64,000 nucleotides of DNA from Coturnix japonica. Taxonomy: Eukaryota; Chordata; Aves; Galliformes; Phasianidae. Below the pieces are notes generated by a model, which was not told the origin of the DNA, did no database searches, and worked only from the letters and a program-made list of their open reading frames with translations. Shown piece by piece: positions 38,401-50,400 of the stretch; within the stretch, counting starts at the first letter, position 1; the number at the start of each line of letters is the position of its first letter. The stretch is taken from the NCBI RefSeq assembly GCF_001577835.2, contig NC_029516.1, positions 68,744,186 to 68,808,185 on the forward strand. The letters are read 5' to 3'. The translations under genes and the position numbers were made by a program.

Positions 38401-41400
38401 TTGTTTGCACTCTCTCTAAACACATATTCTGTTTAATTTCTTCCCTTTCTAGCTTCCACTGGTCTATATTGAGGTATGTATATACATTAAATTCATGTTA
38501 AAAATCTGTCACACTTCTCAGTTGCTTCAAGATGATTCTTGTCTATTTAATTTATACAGCAGGTCCATAAAATTTTTCAAATACATTAAGTTTTAACTTG
38601 TGTTATGATACTTATGGTCTAGGGCTCATTTTGTTGTTCAGCCCTGAAGTCCTCAAACAGTCCTGCTATTTCTGCCCTACAGCCTGCTTTGATTCTGGGG
38701 TTGTGCCTACCCTCGCTACTTATGCTAGTGCTTTTTAGTTAGTTGTTACTGCAGTCTTATACTGTTCTCACAATCTCATTGTGGTCTCATTTTCTGTAGG
38801 ATCCAAAGAAAAACCGTTTGTACCAGTGGACAAAGACTGAGTTAAAGGATGGGTTAATCCAGCTGTCTTTCAATCTCTCTACTGAGCCCATTCAAGGAAC
38901 TTACTCAGTGATGGCACAGAAGGCTTCTGGGAAGACAATCCAGCATCCCTTCTCTGTGGAGGAGTATGGTAATTGTTGCAGCAGTTCTTAGCAGCTATTC
39001 CAGTAGGGGCATGAAAGAGGAATTGGACAGGATGGTAGATATGATCAAGATGTCCTACAGGGCTGGAAAATACCTCTGTGTTTTCTCCTTCATAAGCATT
39101 ATCTGTTCTGGAGGAGTGAAGACTGAAGGACTCAAACAGCCGATCTCTACTCCTTTCTAAAACCCAGGCCATGCAGTGCCCATATTAGCAAGGCTTCCAG
39201 CATGAGCAAGTATGCTTGTGTTGGTGACCAGTGGCTGTACCTCCTTTCAGAGGTGATTGAAGTCACAGCCTCACATTCAGCTGGCTACACATATGTTAAG
39301 TGTCATACTCTGAATCTAGGTCTCCTTTGAGTTGTAAAGTTCTGACCTTCTGGTGTAGGCTGGGGCTGTAAATATCTCCTGGCCTCCTCCACAAGCCTCT
39401 CATGATGCCTCAATGCCTTCTCTGGTGATCTCATTCCTGTGTCAGTCCAGTCTGCTTTGCTAGGAACTGGAATCCTAATACAAACTTGCACATGGTTCCT
39501 ACTTCCTCCTGACATCACCTCCAGTGATCACTCCACAACATCTCAGCAAGCCAACTGCAGCCTGCATTACGTGGTCTGCCATGATCATACAGCCCAGATG
39601 AGCCTTCTGGAAGTTCACTGTCCTCTTTAATTTGCATGGCTGCCTTGAATTTCTCCTAGTTCCGCCAAGATGGTCACTGTCCATGACCTCTCCTGCAGCA
39701 GGGTTTAGATGTGAGGTCATCTTGTGATAAGTCAACAGAGAAGCTAATGGGTCATTCCTGTTTTCCAGACTGGTAAGGTCTACATGCTTTAGAAATGCAG
39801 AGATAAAGGCTGCAATCCCATCTCTAAATATTTGTGATAAACCTTTGACTTAACTTACTATATCATACTGCTATGAGACTGATAACCCTTGTGTTACCTA
39901 AGGAGTTGCTTTATTTTAGTAGATAGTGTCGTAAAGCAGTTTTCTTACCTGACATAGAGGCTAACTGAACACCAGTGGTTTTCATTGACTTCATTGGGAC
40001 ATGTAGATGACACTGGCCACAAAAATCTGACAGCTTGGATGCAAAAGGCTTTCAGGACATTAGTAAGAACAGCCTTAGAGTGGCCTTCAGGTTGCTCATT
40101 CTTATGTTATTCCCCACCACATAAACTCTTCTCCTTTGATTTTCCTGCAGTGCTTCCAAAATTTGAAGTAACAGTGAAAATGCCCAAGGTTATCACCATT
40201 CTTGATGAGCAGCTGACGGTGACAGTTTGTGGTCTGTGAGTGCCATTCTTCTTTCAATACTTCTTTGCTTCAGGTTTTATTTTAGCATTACTGAAGTCTA
40301 GTTGGGAGGTTTTATTGCATTTCTTAATCACTCTTGAGGTTATAAAGCTATACAAACCATTAGCAAAAAGGCTTTATAAAATTATTGCTTGAGCCACTTC
40401 AGAGTACGTAGAACTACACTGTTCTGTTTTTTGAGGGGAGTATTTTTACATTCTTTCATATAAAAGTCATAGAGGATTTAAGATCAGTTGCAGTGCTAGA
40501 GAAGATGTCTATTTAGTTCAGCTGAGAATTTTTATCTGTGACTTCTACATAAAAAAAAAACATAAGTCATATTTCCTCTGGGCTACATCATTTGACTCCA
40601 CATGGCATGTTCCACATGCATCTTGCAGGAAAAGACAAGGAATGGGCTGAAAAATGAACTGAAAAACCCATCACACGTACATAAACCAGTTGCATCAGCA
40701 TTAGGTGGTAGGATAGATACTTGCGTCATGTTCTTTAAGCCTAGGGTGTACTGTCAACAAATAAGCATTATTGTACAGATAAAATAATGCAAGAGTAGTA
40801 ACATATAGCTGTAATAGTACAAGAAAAAGTGTAAATAGGTAGCCAGGGGTTATTTATAGGAAAAACTCATCAATTCTGAGGCCTTCAGTCAAGATGGAAA
40901 ACATTGATATATGTCACCAAAACTCCACAAAAGAGCAATCTCCAGAAGGAGATGCTGCCTTAGTGGTGGTTGGCCCTTTTATGAAATCTAGGAGATGTGG
41001 AGTCAAGCTCCACCCCTTCCGGGAGCACAGCTGAATTACCTTCACTTGTGCTCCCACAGCTGACCTGATACTTGTCTTAGATGGTTAATCAGAGGTTCAG
41101 GCTGTGATTAACAGTTTCCCATACAATTATGGTAAATGACTTTTGCAAAGTTATGTCTTATTCCCAGGAATTCAATCAGAATTATAAAATTCAGTGTTGT
41201 ACTCATTGCTAACCTTGATCCTAAAATGTTACCAAATTTATTGCTGCCTTTTACTTGGTACAATTACCCTACTATATCCTGGATGCAGTTCTGGCTCCAC
41301 CTGTGGTGAACTAACCATTTTCCTCTATCTCTCTTACACTGATAATAGCTTTGTTTTTCCTGTCCTCTCTGCTTATAGATACACATTTGGCAAGCCTGTT

Positions 41401-44400
41401 TCTGGCCATGTGACCTTCCGTGTCTGCAGGAATTTTGAATACCAAGCCACTACTTGCTTTGGTGAAGAGGCTAAGGCAGTATGCGATGAATTCTCTGGAC
41501 AGGTGAATTTTGAGTATTCATCAGGTGGAGTTATAGGAGAAAATGTTGTTTATTGAGCCTGCTTTGTAGGTATAACTTTGCTCTGCTGGAGAAACATGAA
41601 TGTGAAGAGAGGAGTGATTTTAAGGAATTTGTACTTTAAGGAAGACTGAAGAAGGAATGAAGACTGGTGCAAGTTGAAATGTGAAAGCTCTGTGTACTAA
41701 GGAAGATGTGTATGTAAGCAAGAAAGCAATATAGAAGGAAAAGAATAAAGTAGCAAAATAGCTCAGTAGATTAGATGATATAGGGGACTAATAAGATAGA
41801 AGAGATGAGCAGTTAGCTCAGAGGTTGAGGTTGGCTTACACTGCAGAATGTGTGTGGGATCAGAAGCTGTTGTTTGAGGCAAGAAAGGAACAGAAATGGT
41901 GGGGGGTGGGGGGGATGATACAGTTTAAGGAGAGAGGAAAGGAATGTGAATTTAGGAGCAGCTGTTAAGACAGAGACACCACACATGTCCTTGACTTTGC
42001 TCTACAGAGCAAAACTGTTTGGATCATAGACAAGTGCACCAGTACTAATGTAATTGACAGAAACAGAGGTAATAACAGTTGTGGAAATAAGCTAGGATAA
42101 TAGAGTAAGCAGAAAAGAGCTTGGTCCTTCCAGTATGCTGTGGCATCATTCCTGCAATTGTCTCCGCTGCTGCTATCCATGCTGAACAGAAATATGAATA
42201 CTGCAGTATTCCTCTGTTCCAGGTAGCTCCTTCCTGTCTTGGACATGAAGATGCTAATAAGAGGTGGCAAGTGTTGGAGATACTTTTCTAGCTTTTTTTC
42301 TTCTTTATACACATACGATCTTTATCTATGGTTCATGTACCCCTCAAACTGCTTGTGCATTTTAAGTCAACATCTATAATCTAATGTGCCTGTCATGTGG
42401 CAAACATTTCCTGTGTGGCATACACCTGAATAATTCTCTGTGCTTCGGTGTCAAGAGTTTAGAATTGCAAACTTCATACACACACAAACAAAAACCTAGG
42501 TTTCAAGTTCTTTGCTTGATGTTCCTGCGGGTACTTCAGAAAGCTCAATGCCATGTTATTTATAGGTGTTTTCCAGTTTTGATAAAAACAAAGAAGAGAA
42601 TGACCTATGAGCTTATGGGCTTCTCTTCCATTTCAAGGTAGCATGTAGTGATGAGATCATTAAGTTGGATGAACATTACAATACACAAGACTGCAATATT
42701 CTTTTTTTTTATTTTCTTCCAAAAGACGGACAACCATGGCTGCATTTCTAGACTGGTAAAAACCAAGTTATTCCAGCTCAAGAGAACTGGATATCAGAAC
42801 AAGCTCCACGTGGATGCTAGGATTGAAGAGGAGGAAACAGGTATGAATTATCTGGGTCAAAGAGGCAGATAATAAACCCAGGGGATACCAGCAGAACAGA
42901 CTGCCAAGTATGAGGAAGAAGAAAAGTAGACTCCCACTTTTGGATTTTAAAACTTTTCTGCTCATATTCCAAGAGCATCAACTAAATGGTTGTCCAGCAA
43001 AGGAAGGTTGGTCTGGAGTAATTCTTGTCAGGGAGATGCAAATCAATCCTTCATGCTTCTCTGCAGGAACTGTGTTGACTGGAACAAGCTTTTCTGAGAT
43101 CACAACTACCATCAGCAAAATTACCTTTGAGAATTCAGATTCCTACTACAAACCTGGAATCCCCTTCTTTGGGCAGGTAGGAAAACAGAGAAGTGAAGTG
43201 TCATGAGAGCTTAACAATCATGCTGCTGAATCTCCTGGGTGGATACTTGCCTACCTCTGCAAAAGACAGCTAATATCTGTGGGCATCCACTACTTTGCAA
43301 GTTCTGTAACCAGAGAAGCAGCTGAGAGCATAAGCCTCTATTCTTCTGTTTCAAGTTCTGCTTCTCTGGTATCCTGCTTAATAAGAAGCCTTACTTGATG
43401 TTAATGCATGTCAGTCTGTGTCCACTCTTCTGACGTGGAGGTAGTGATAAAAAGGATTTAAAAAATCTGCAGCTCTCCTTGGAACATGTAATGTATGTGT
43501 AAATGCAGTGGAAACTTCTCTGTTTCCAGACCCAGCATCCCCAGCTTTGTGACATATCAATCCGTACAGGTGGCAAGCATTGCTGTCCTGTATCATTCTG
43601 TCTTTACTCCTACAGGTTAAACTTGTGGATGGGTCTGGTGCTCCAATTGCCAATGAAACCGTGAGGATTTCTTTACAAGGAGGCCAGGAAATGAACTACA
43701 CAACAAATGAAGAGGGCAGGGCAACATTTGCCTTGAATACATCCATGTTGGACTTTGATTCTGTTGGAATTAGGGTGAGTCCTGGGGGCAGAGGAGGTGA
43801 TGAATTAACCAGCAGGATTTGGAAGACTATTTCTGAAGTTTCTTCTATAGGTACGAAAGTGCTTAGCTTCTCACTCCTGATTGGTTGTGCCAGACTTGCC
43901 ATTACTATGGTGGAAATAGCCATGCAGCAAACTAGGTTGCCATGTCACAATTGCGCTTAACTTGTATTTGATTTATGCTTGGCAATAGCACTATAGATTT
44001 AAAAGAAACATCAAAAGAACTTATAGTCCATCCTGCTCTATGATGTCACCAACCCTATCTAGTCAGGTCTGATACGTCTGACCTTTTCTTAAAAATATTC
44101 TGTGGTGATATGCTTCTAATGCATCACTGTCTTTTCAATTAAATAATTCCCCAAGTGTATCATCTAAGCATCTCTCGGGGTTTAATTTAGCAGTCCATAT
44201 TTCTAAGCTGGATGATCTTTTAGGTCTTTTCCAACCTTGGTGATTCTATGATTCTCCATTATTTACTCAGGATGCCACTGTCCTGTCTTATATCTTCCAG
44301 AGTCATGTTTTTTTTTTCCTGTCATTGATTTTTTGTTTGTTTGTTTGTTTGTTTTTTGTTTGTTTATTTGGTTGGTTGGGGTTTTTTTTGGTAGAATACC

Positions 44401-47400
44401 ATATTATCACAGAATGGCCTGGGTTGAAAAGGACCTCAAAGATCATCTAGTTTCAACTGCTCTGCTGTGGTCAGGGTTGCCAGCCACCAGACCAGGCTGC
44501 CCAGAGCCACATCCAGTCTGGCTTTGAATGCATCCAGAGATGGGGCATCCACAACCTTCTTGGGCAACCTGTTCCAGTGTGAAAAACTTCCTCCTAATTT
44601 CTAACCTATTTTCTGCTTTTCCAGGCAACTCATAAAACACATCCCTACTGCTTTGACCGTTCATGGGTTAATCCAAATTATCAAGATTCTTATCTCCACC
44701 TAAAGCGCTTTTACTCCCCTAGTAAGAGCTTCATCAAAATCGAGCCCACGTCTGAGACACTAAGCTGTGGCTCCTCAGCTGAGGTCCGGGTTCACTATAT
44801 TCTTACACCAGAGGCTGTAAAAGAGAAGACAATCACATTCTACTACCTGGTAAGCTTGCACTTCCCATACAGTCACTGGCAATTGTGGAGGAAAGAGGTG
44901 GAGTTGGAAACAGCAGCTTATGGCAGCGGGCTTTAAACACTTCCCCATCATCCTCCACATGTTCTTCTCCCAGTAAAATGAGTGTAAATGTTTAGAGCAG
45001 AAGAGTGAGGATGTCCCATGTGCCCCCTGGGTGACCACTGGGACTGCTACAGAAGGCAGCTGAACAGGGTGCAGTTAGCTGTCTATTGCTCACACAAAGA
45101 GCTCTCTTGCTTTCCTCTCAGATCCACTCTCCTACTCTTAAGGTTTATCTCATGCGTAACCTCAAGCACTGCAGGATTTCTCATTCCTTTCAGGTGATGG
45201 CCAAGGGAATCATCAAGCAAGCAGGCAGCAGCATACTGGATTTGGACAAGGAAAGTGGTATGTTTCCCTCTCCTCACAAACTGTCTCTGACTTGGGAGAT
45301 TATACAGCCATGGCAGACACACAACCTACTTCCATGAGGAATTCAGAGATCCACTTCTTTATGTTGCTGGAAGAGTCTGAACTTTCTTTTCTGTTTACTC
45401 AGTTTTTGTGTAGATTTTCTCTAACCTTTGTGCCACCTCTCTTTTTATTAACAGTGTTTTTCTGTGACTCCAGTGCACATAGGAGACACAGTCTGGTGGT
45501 CCGTTTTTAGAAACTGAACTAAAATTCAGCTTACTTATACACCAGAGAACAGACCTTTGCATTCAGACAATGAGACTTACTTATCTCTGTGAGAACAAAT
45601 TCATCCCAGTTGGAATCATAGTTTCATTATCACCAGGATGAAGTTCAGCATGAAGGGAAACGTGGAAATTTGGCTGATCCAAGAGGTTTCCTGTACTTCA
45701 ACTTTTTCTCTTGTTTTGTTTGCTAGTCAATGGGGTCTTCATACTACATCTGCCTGTGGAAGCTGACTTAGCTCCTGTGGCCCAAGTGCTTGTCTATACT
45801 GTTACCCCCAGCAGGGAGGTGATTGCAGATGCAACAAAGTTCAAAATAGAAGAATGTTTCAACAATAAGGTAAGTGAACACTTGTTTGAGAGAGTAGTTA
45901 CACTATAGCCTGACCACACACACACATATATATATATATTAATTTAGCCTGACCAAGCTCATATATTTAGATTTACTAACACTGAACAAGTCACCAATCA
46001 ATTGCTCTGGGTGGTTTCTCTGCCCAAACCCAGTAGGCACATCTAATACAGTATTTTTCAACTCCTATACATTTCATCTTGTAATTTCTGTTCTATATAA
46101 ATGGAGATAAGCCTTGCTTAAACCTGCCATCTGTAGTGAACAGAGAACTTCAATAGCACTAGAGAGACTGAGAGAGCTGAAAGAGGACAAAAAAAAAATA
46201 AAGCTACCTGTGAACATATGGACCATGATTCTCTTATGGCCCCAAATATCTTTATGCAGAACAGTAAACTGATGTATGAGTGGCCCCAAGGTGCTCAGTA
46301 AAACTTAAAAATACTAGAAAGGCCCTGCTACAGGCAGCGCCTTGTCTCACTAAAAGCTATGCTGAATGAGTTATTGAGATTGGTTTCACTGTAATATGTT
46401 GCAGCACAGGAGGGATGTGTGCGTGTGCAGATATGTGTGGGATTCATGAGGATGGGACTGATGCACTCACCTGGCATCTTGCTAAGTTAGGGCACCCATA
46501 AAGTAATTTTTCCTATGGCTGCAGGTGGGCTTGAGCTTCTCTCCTTCTGAAGGCCTGCCTTCTTCTGATGCTCACTTACTGTTCAGAGCCTCCCCAAAAT
46601 CCCTTTGTGCTGTCCGTGCTGTAGACAGGAGCGTTCTCCTCATGAAGCCTGAAGCTGATCTATCACCCAGCTCGGTAAGTACTTATTTTATGTAGCATCT
46701 CAAAGTCTGGTCAGGGCAAGAGCAGCTCAGAAGAAATAGTGAAGAAACCTTGTTAATGCTGACACAGAAATGCCAGAACACAGAAATAACCAGATTAACA
46801 TGCTGTTTATAGCAAAAGAGTCAGTATCTCCAAATTCAGACGTCTTTTTAGGCTCACAGTTTCCCATTGCAACCACTGTGGGAGGGACTGTGGATGTGTG
46901 GATTTGATTGTTACAGTGCTTGTATCAATGTTCTTTAGCAGTGTTTTGTGACAGTGAATACTGAAAAGCTCAAAATATTTTGTCTTTCTGCTCAGGTGTA
47001 TAACTTGCTGCCAGTGAAGGAGTTGCATAATTATCACCATGGTACAGACATGCTCCCAGAGGAGCCCCTAGAAGACTGTGTCCCCTTGAAGAAAATAATT
47101 CTGAATGGGATCACCTATTCTCCAGTAGTGGAGATTAACGAAGATGACGCTTACAGCATTCTAAAGGTATAGCCCTCTAGTATGGCTGGGGAGTAGAATG
47201 GGGGAAGAAATGAGAAAGAATGACTTCTGTTGCATGAAGCAACAAAGGAAGAACTTGTGAATCTCAATAGTTAAACACTGATTTTCATCTAGAGGTAAGT
47301 AAGTGTTATAAGCTTCACCTGTCTTACCAGTTGTGTTTGTAACTTAAACTTGCCAATCTTAAAGTTTTCTTGTTAAGTGAAAAAATTTGAGGTTAGCTTG

Positions 47401-50400
47401 AATTGATGTTCTAACTCAAGTTAAACAATTCTGTGCTATTATAGTTACCCCAAATAAATCAGCATGTCCTTGAGCAGCATTGTAGCCACAGATGTTTCCT
47501 TCCAGAGAGAGGAGACTTCATATCTAATCCCTGGCTCATCCTGACCCCTAGACTGGAATCAGACTGCAACTAGTATCCTAAAGGCAAGAGATCTATCCTT
47601 TAGCTTTTCTGAGCCACCAAAGACCAGGACTGAGGGGGTCATCTCAGGCTCCAATCCATTGGCAATACAGTTTTTACTTTTGAGGCAGTAAAGTATGAAC
47701 AATACATCTGCTGTGTAAACCTCAATAGGAATGAGTTTCCAAAAACATATTCTGTTTCTCTCCCATAGGAAATGGGTTTAAAGGTTTTCACAAATTCCAA
47801 GGTGAAGAAACCTTGGTACTGCAGCACTAACAGTTATGTGCCTCACGAAGCTCGCGGTGCAGGAGGTAGAGTCATGGCTCAAGCAATGAGGACGAGTGGT
47901 AAGGGAACTGGGCCTTGCTGTCACATCAGTAATGAACTGAGAAGCTGTCTGTATTTTGGGGTGAATACCTAAGGATGGGGTTGTGGGCTGAGATCTTAGA
48001 AGGACTATTGAAGTGGTGGGTTCACAGGTGTCAATTTCTGCATGTCTCTGTGGGGCATGTCACTTTTGCTGGGTTGTGAGAGCCTACAGATAAGCTTTCA
48101 TAACTCAGGGTTAGATGTCAGGTCTCCAGCTTCACAATTTTAATCTAAATATAAAAATGAGTTTGCCCAAAGTAAAGATGTTCAAAATGATTATTTAGTT
48201 AAGAACCTTTAAACTTTATCTGCTTGGGTGGATTTCTGTTTCCTTTTGTCAGAGTCAAGCACACAATATCGGAAACAGCTGCTTCCTCTAAGCCACTCAC
48301 TTTTACTTCATGAAATGTTGTCCCACACACTGTGAGGTTCACTGGAGACCAGTGGGTAATACTAAAGGGCTAGCCCTTACTAAGTAATCCAGAAAATCAC
48401 TGTTCATGGTACTGGTTCTACCAGTATAGCTTCTGATTGTCAGGTAGACTGCCACTTTCTTATAGCAAATCATGATGCTGAGATAGATCTTGTTTGTTTG
48501 GAATTATCAGCCCTAGAGCCTAGTAGAGCCTATAAAACATTCAGAACTCCTGAAGAGGTGACAGAGACAATCCGAAAGTATTTCCCAGAAACATGGATTT
48601 GGAGTTTAGTATCTACAAGGTGAGTGATTTGGGCAGATTCCTTCCTTACTTTTATAATGAAAGGTGTTTTATAAGATGAAAACACGAATCCTGTGTTTTC
48701 CAAGCCTTTTCAAATACAAGAAGTCCTTAACTGTTTGCAGAAATCACTTGACAGTCCTTGGAGATGGAACTTCCTCTGGCTATGCTTAGGTTTGTCCAGA
48801 GTATAGTTGTGAATTTGGAAGAAAATGTGGTGTGCCCTATGGTGAATGCTGTGTCCTCTCATTCAAAAAGGCATTACTGTTTAGAAGATCACAGATAATC
48901 ACACTTCTGTCCTTTTTCTTTGTCTTTCAACAGCTCTGAGGGAAATGCTGAACTAGATGTGACCATCCCTGATACCATCACTGAATGGAAAGCCAGTGCA
49001 TTCTGCATGTCCCCAGACACAGGCTTTGGCCTGTCACCAACAGTGTCCGTCAGAGCCTTCCANNNNNNNNNNNNNNNNNNNNNNNNNNNNNNNNNNNNNN
49101 NNNNNNNNNNNNNNNNNNNNNNNNNNNNNNNNNNNNNNNNNNNNNNNNNNNNNNNNNNNNNNAAGAGCCTTGACTGTTGGGGGGCTGTGAGAATGGGGAA
49201 GGGAGAGAGCTGGGCAGGCAGATGGTGATCTCTTTTACGTGCTGAGAACGCATACACACACATCTGCTGGCTCTCCCGTAGACAAGCCTGAAGTACAACG
49301 TGCAGCCCAAGCAGGAGAGCGCACCCTTCCTGCTGCTTGTACACACGAGCCCAGAGACATGTGAGGATGCCAAGGCTCATAAGGTCTTTGACATAGGCAT
49401 AAACGTCAGGTGAGTCCATGTTTGGTTTGAGCCCTCCTGAGTAGCCAAGGGAGCTGGAGGAGGTCTGTTGGTGCAGGGTGAGCCAGTCTGGAAGGGGCAG
49501 GGAGGCCCGCTGGAAGGTGGGCTGGAAGCAGCTGGGCTGGGAGGAGAGGCTGTAGAGGCAGGAGATGTCCTCTAGGGGAGAAGCTGTTCAGGGTGCAAAG
49601 AGCTGGGCTACCAACGGGTGGCACAGCTGACAAGGAAAGTGTAATGGGCTGGAGAAGGATGTGCTGGCTCGACAGGAAGTGGTGAGGTGTCCAGTGTTAC
49701 AGGAAAAGTGGAAGTGCCCCAGATTTGACGCGATGTGCTCTGAATCTCTGTGGCTTGGTTCCTTAGTTACACGGGTGAGCGCAACGTCTCCAACATGGTG
49801 ATTATCGATGTGAAAATGCTGTCGGGATTCATCCCTGTCAAGTCCTCAGTGAGGAAGGTAGGAGCTCGTGTGAATTGTTTGTCTGAGGATACCTGCCCTT
49901 TCAATTTATCACCCAAACCACGTTCAGTTTCTCCTTTATTGTTAATAAATCTTGCAGTTGTCTGTGTCTTTACTACGGGGCTGTAGGATTGGCATCATCT
50001 TGATCCTGCCATTGTCATCTACACACGTGAGGCATGTGCAGTACTTTTCCTTTCACACCTGACTGGAGGCCAGTACTGTGCACCAGTCTGTGTGAAACAG
50101 ACTGTGTCATTTTTTTTTCCTTTGGACAGATGATGGCTTATCTCTGAGTTCAGATACCTTGCTGAAATCATTTTCCGTGTGTATCACATTCAAAAGCAAT
50201 ACTGGTTTCTTTTCCTTCGACTGATCTTAGCCTGTGGTTTATAGCTTGTCTTGTAATTGTTTAAGCCTCTGGTCCCTTTTTGAGATGTTGAGCAAGTGTG
50301 TTGCCCTGGAAAAGAGGCAGAGATGATAAGACACTGCAGAACTAGCAAGCCTGAAAGAATGTATTGTCATTGAATCCTCCCACTGCTGTGTTTGGACCAG

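Larger units (their letters stand above)
34904..48933. other. Introns of gene A
   Basis: Recognised contents are C and T homopolymers in intron 1, a mariner piece near 36.3 kb in intron 2, two CR1 pieces in the intron before 44625, and small simple repeats. The remaining introns, including the 1.1-1.2 kb ones at 38969-40150, 40236-41378 and 41503-42725, show no identified element. Confidence 0.55.

Noticed and set aside
48889-49419. Long frames running through the N gap
   Set aside because: Translations of N carry no information and join unrelated sides of an unsized gap.
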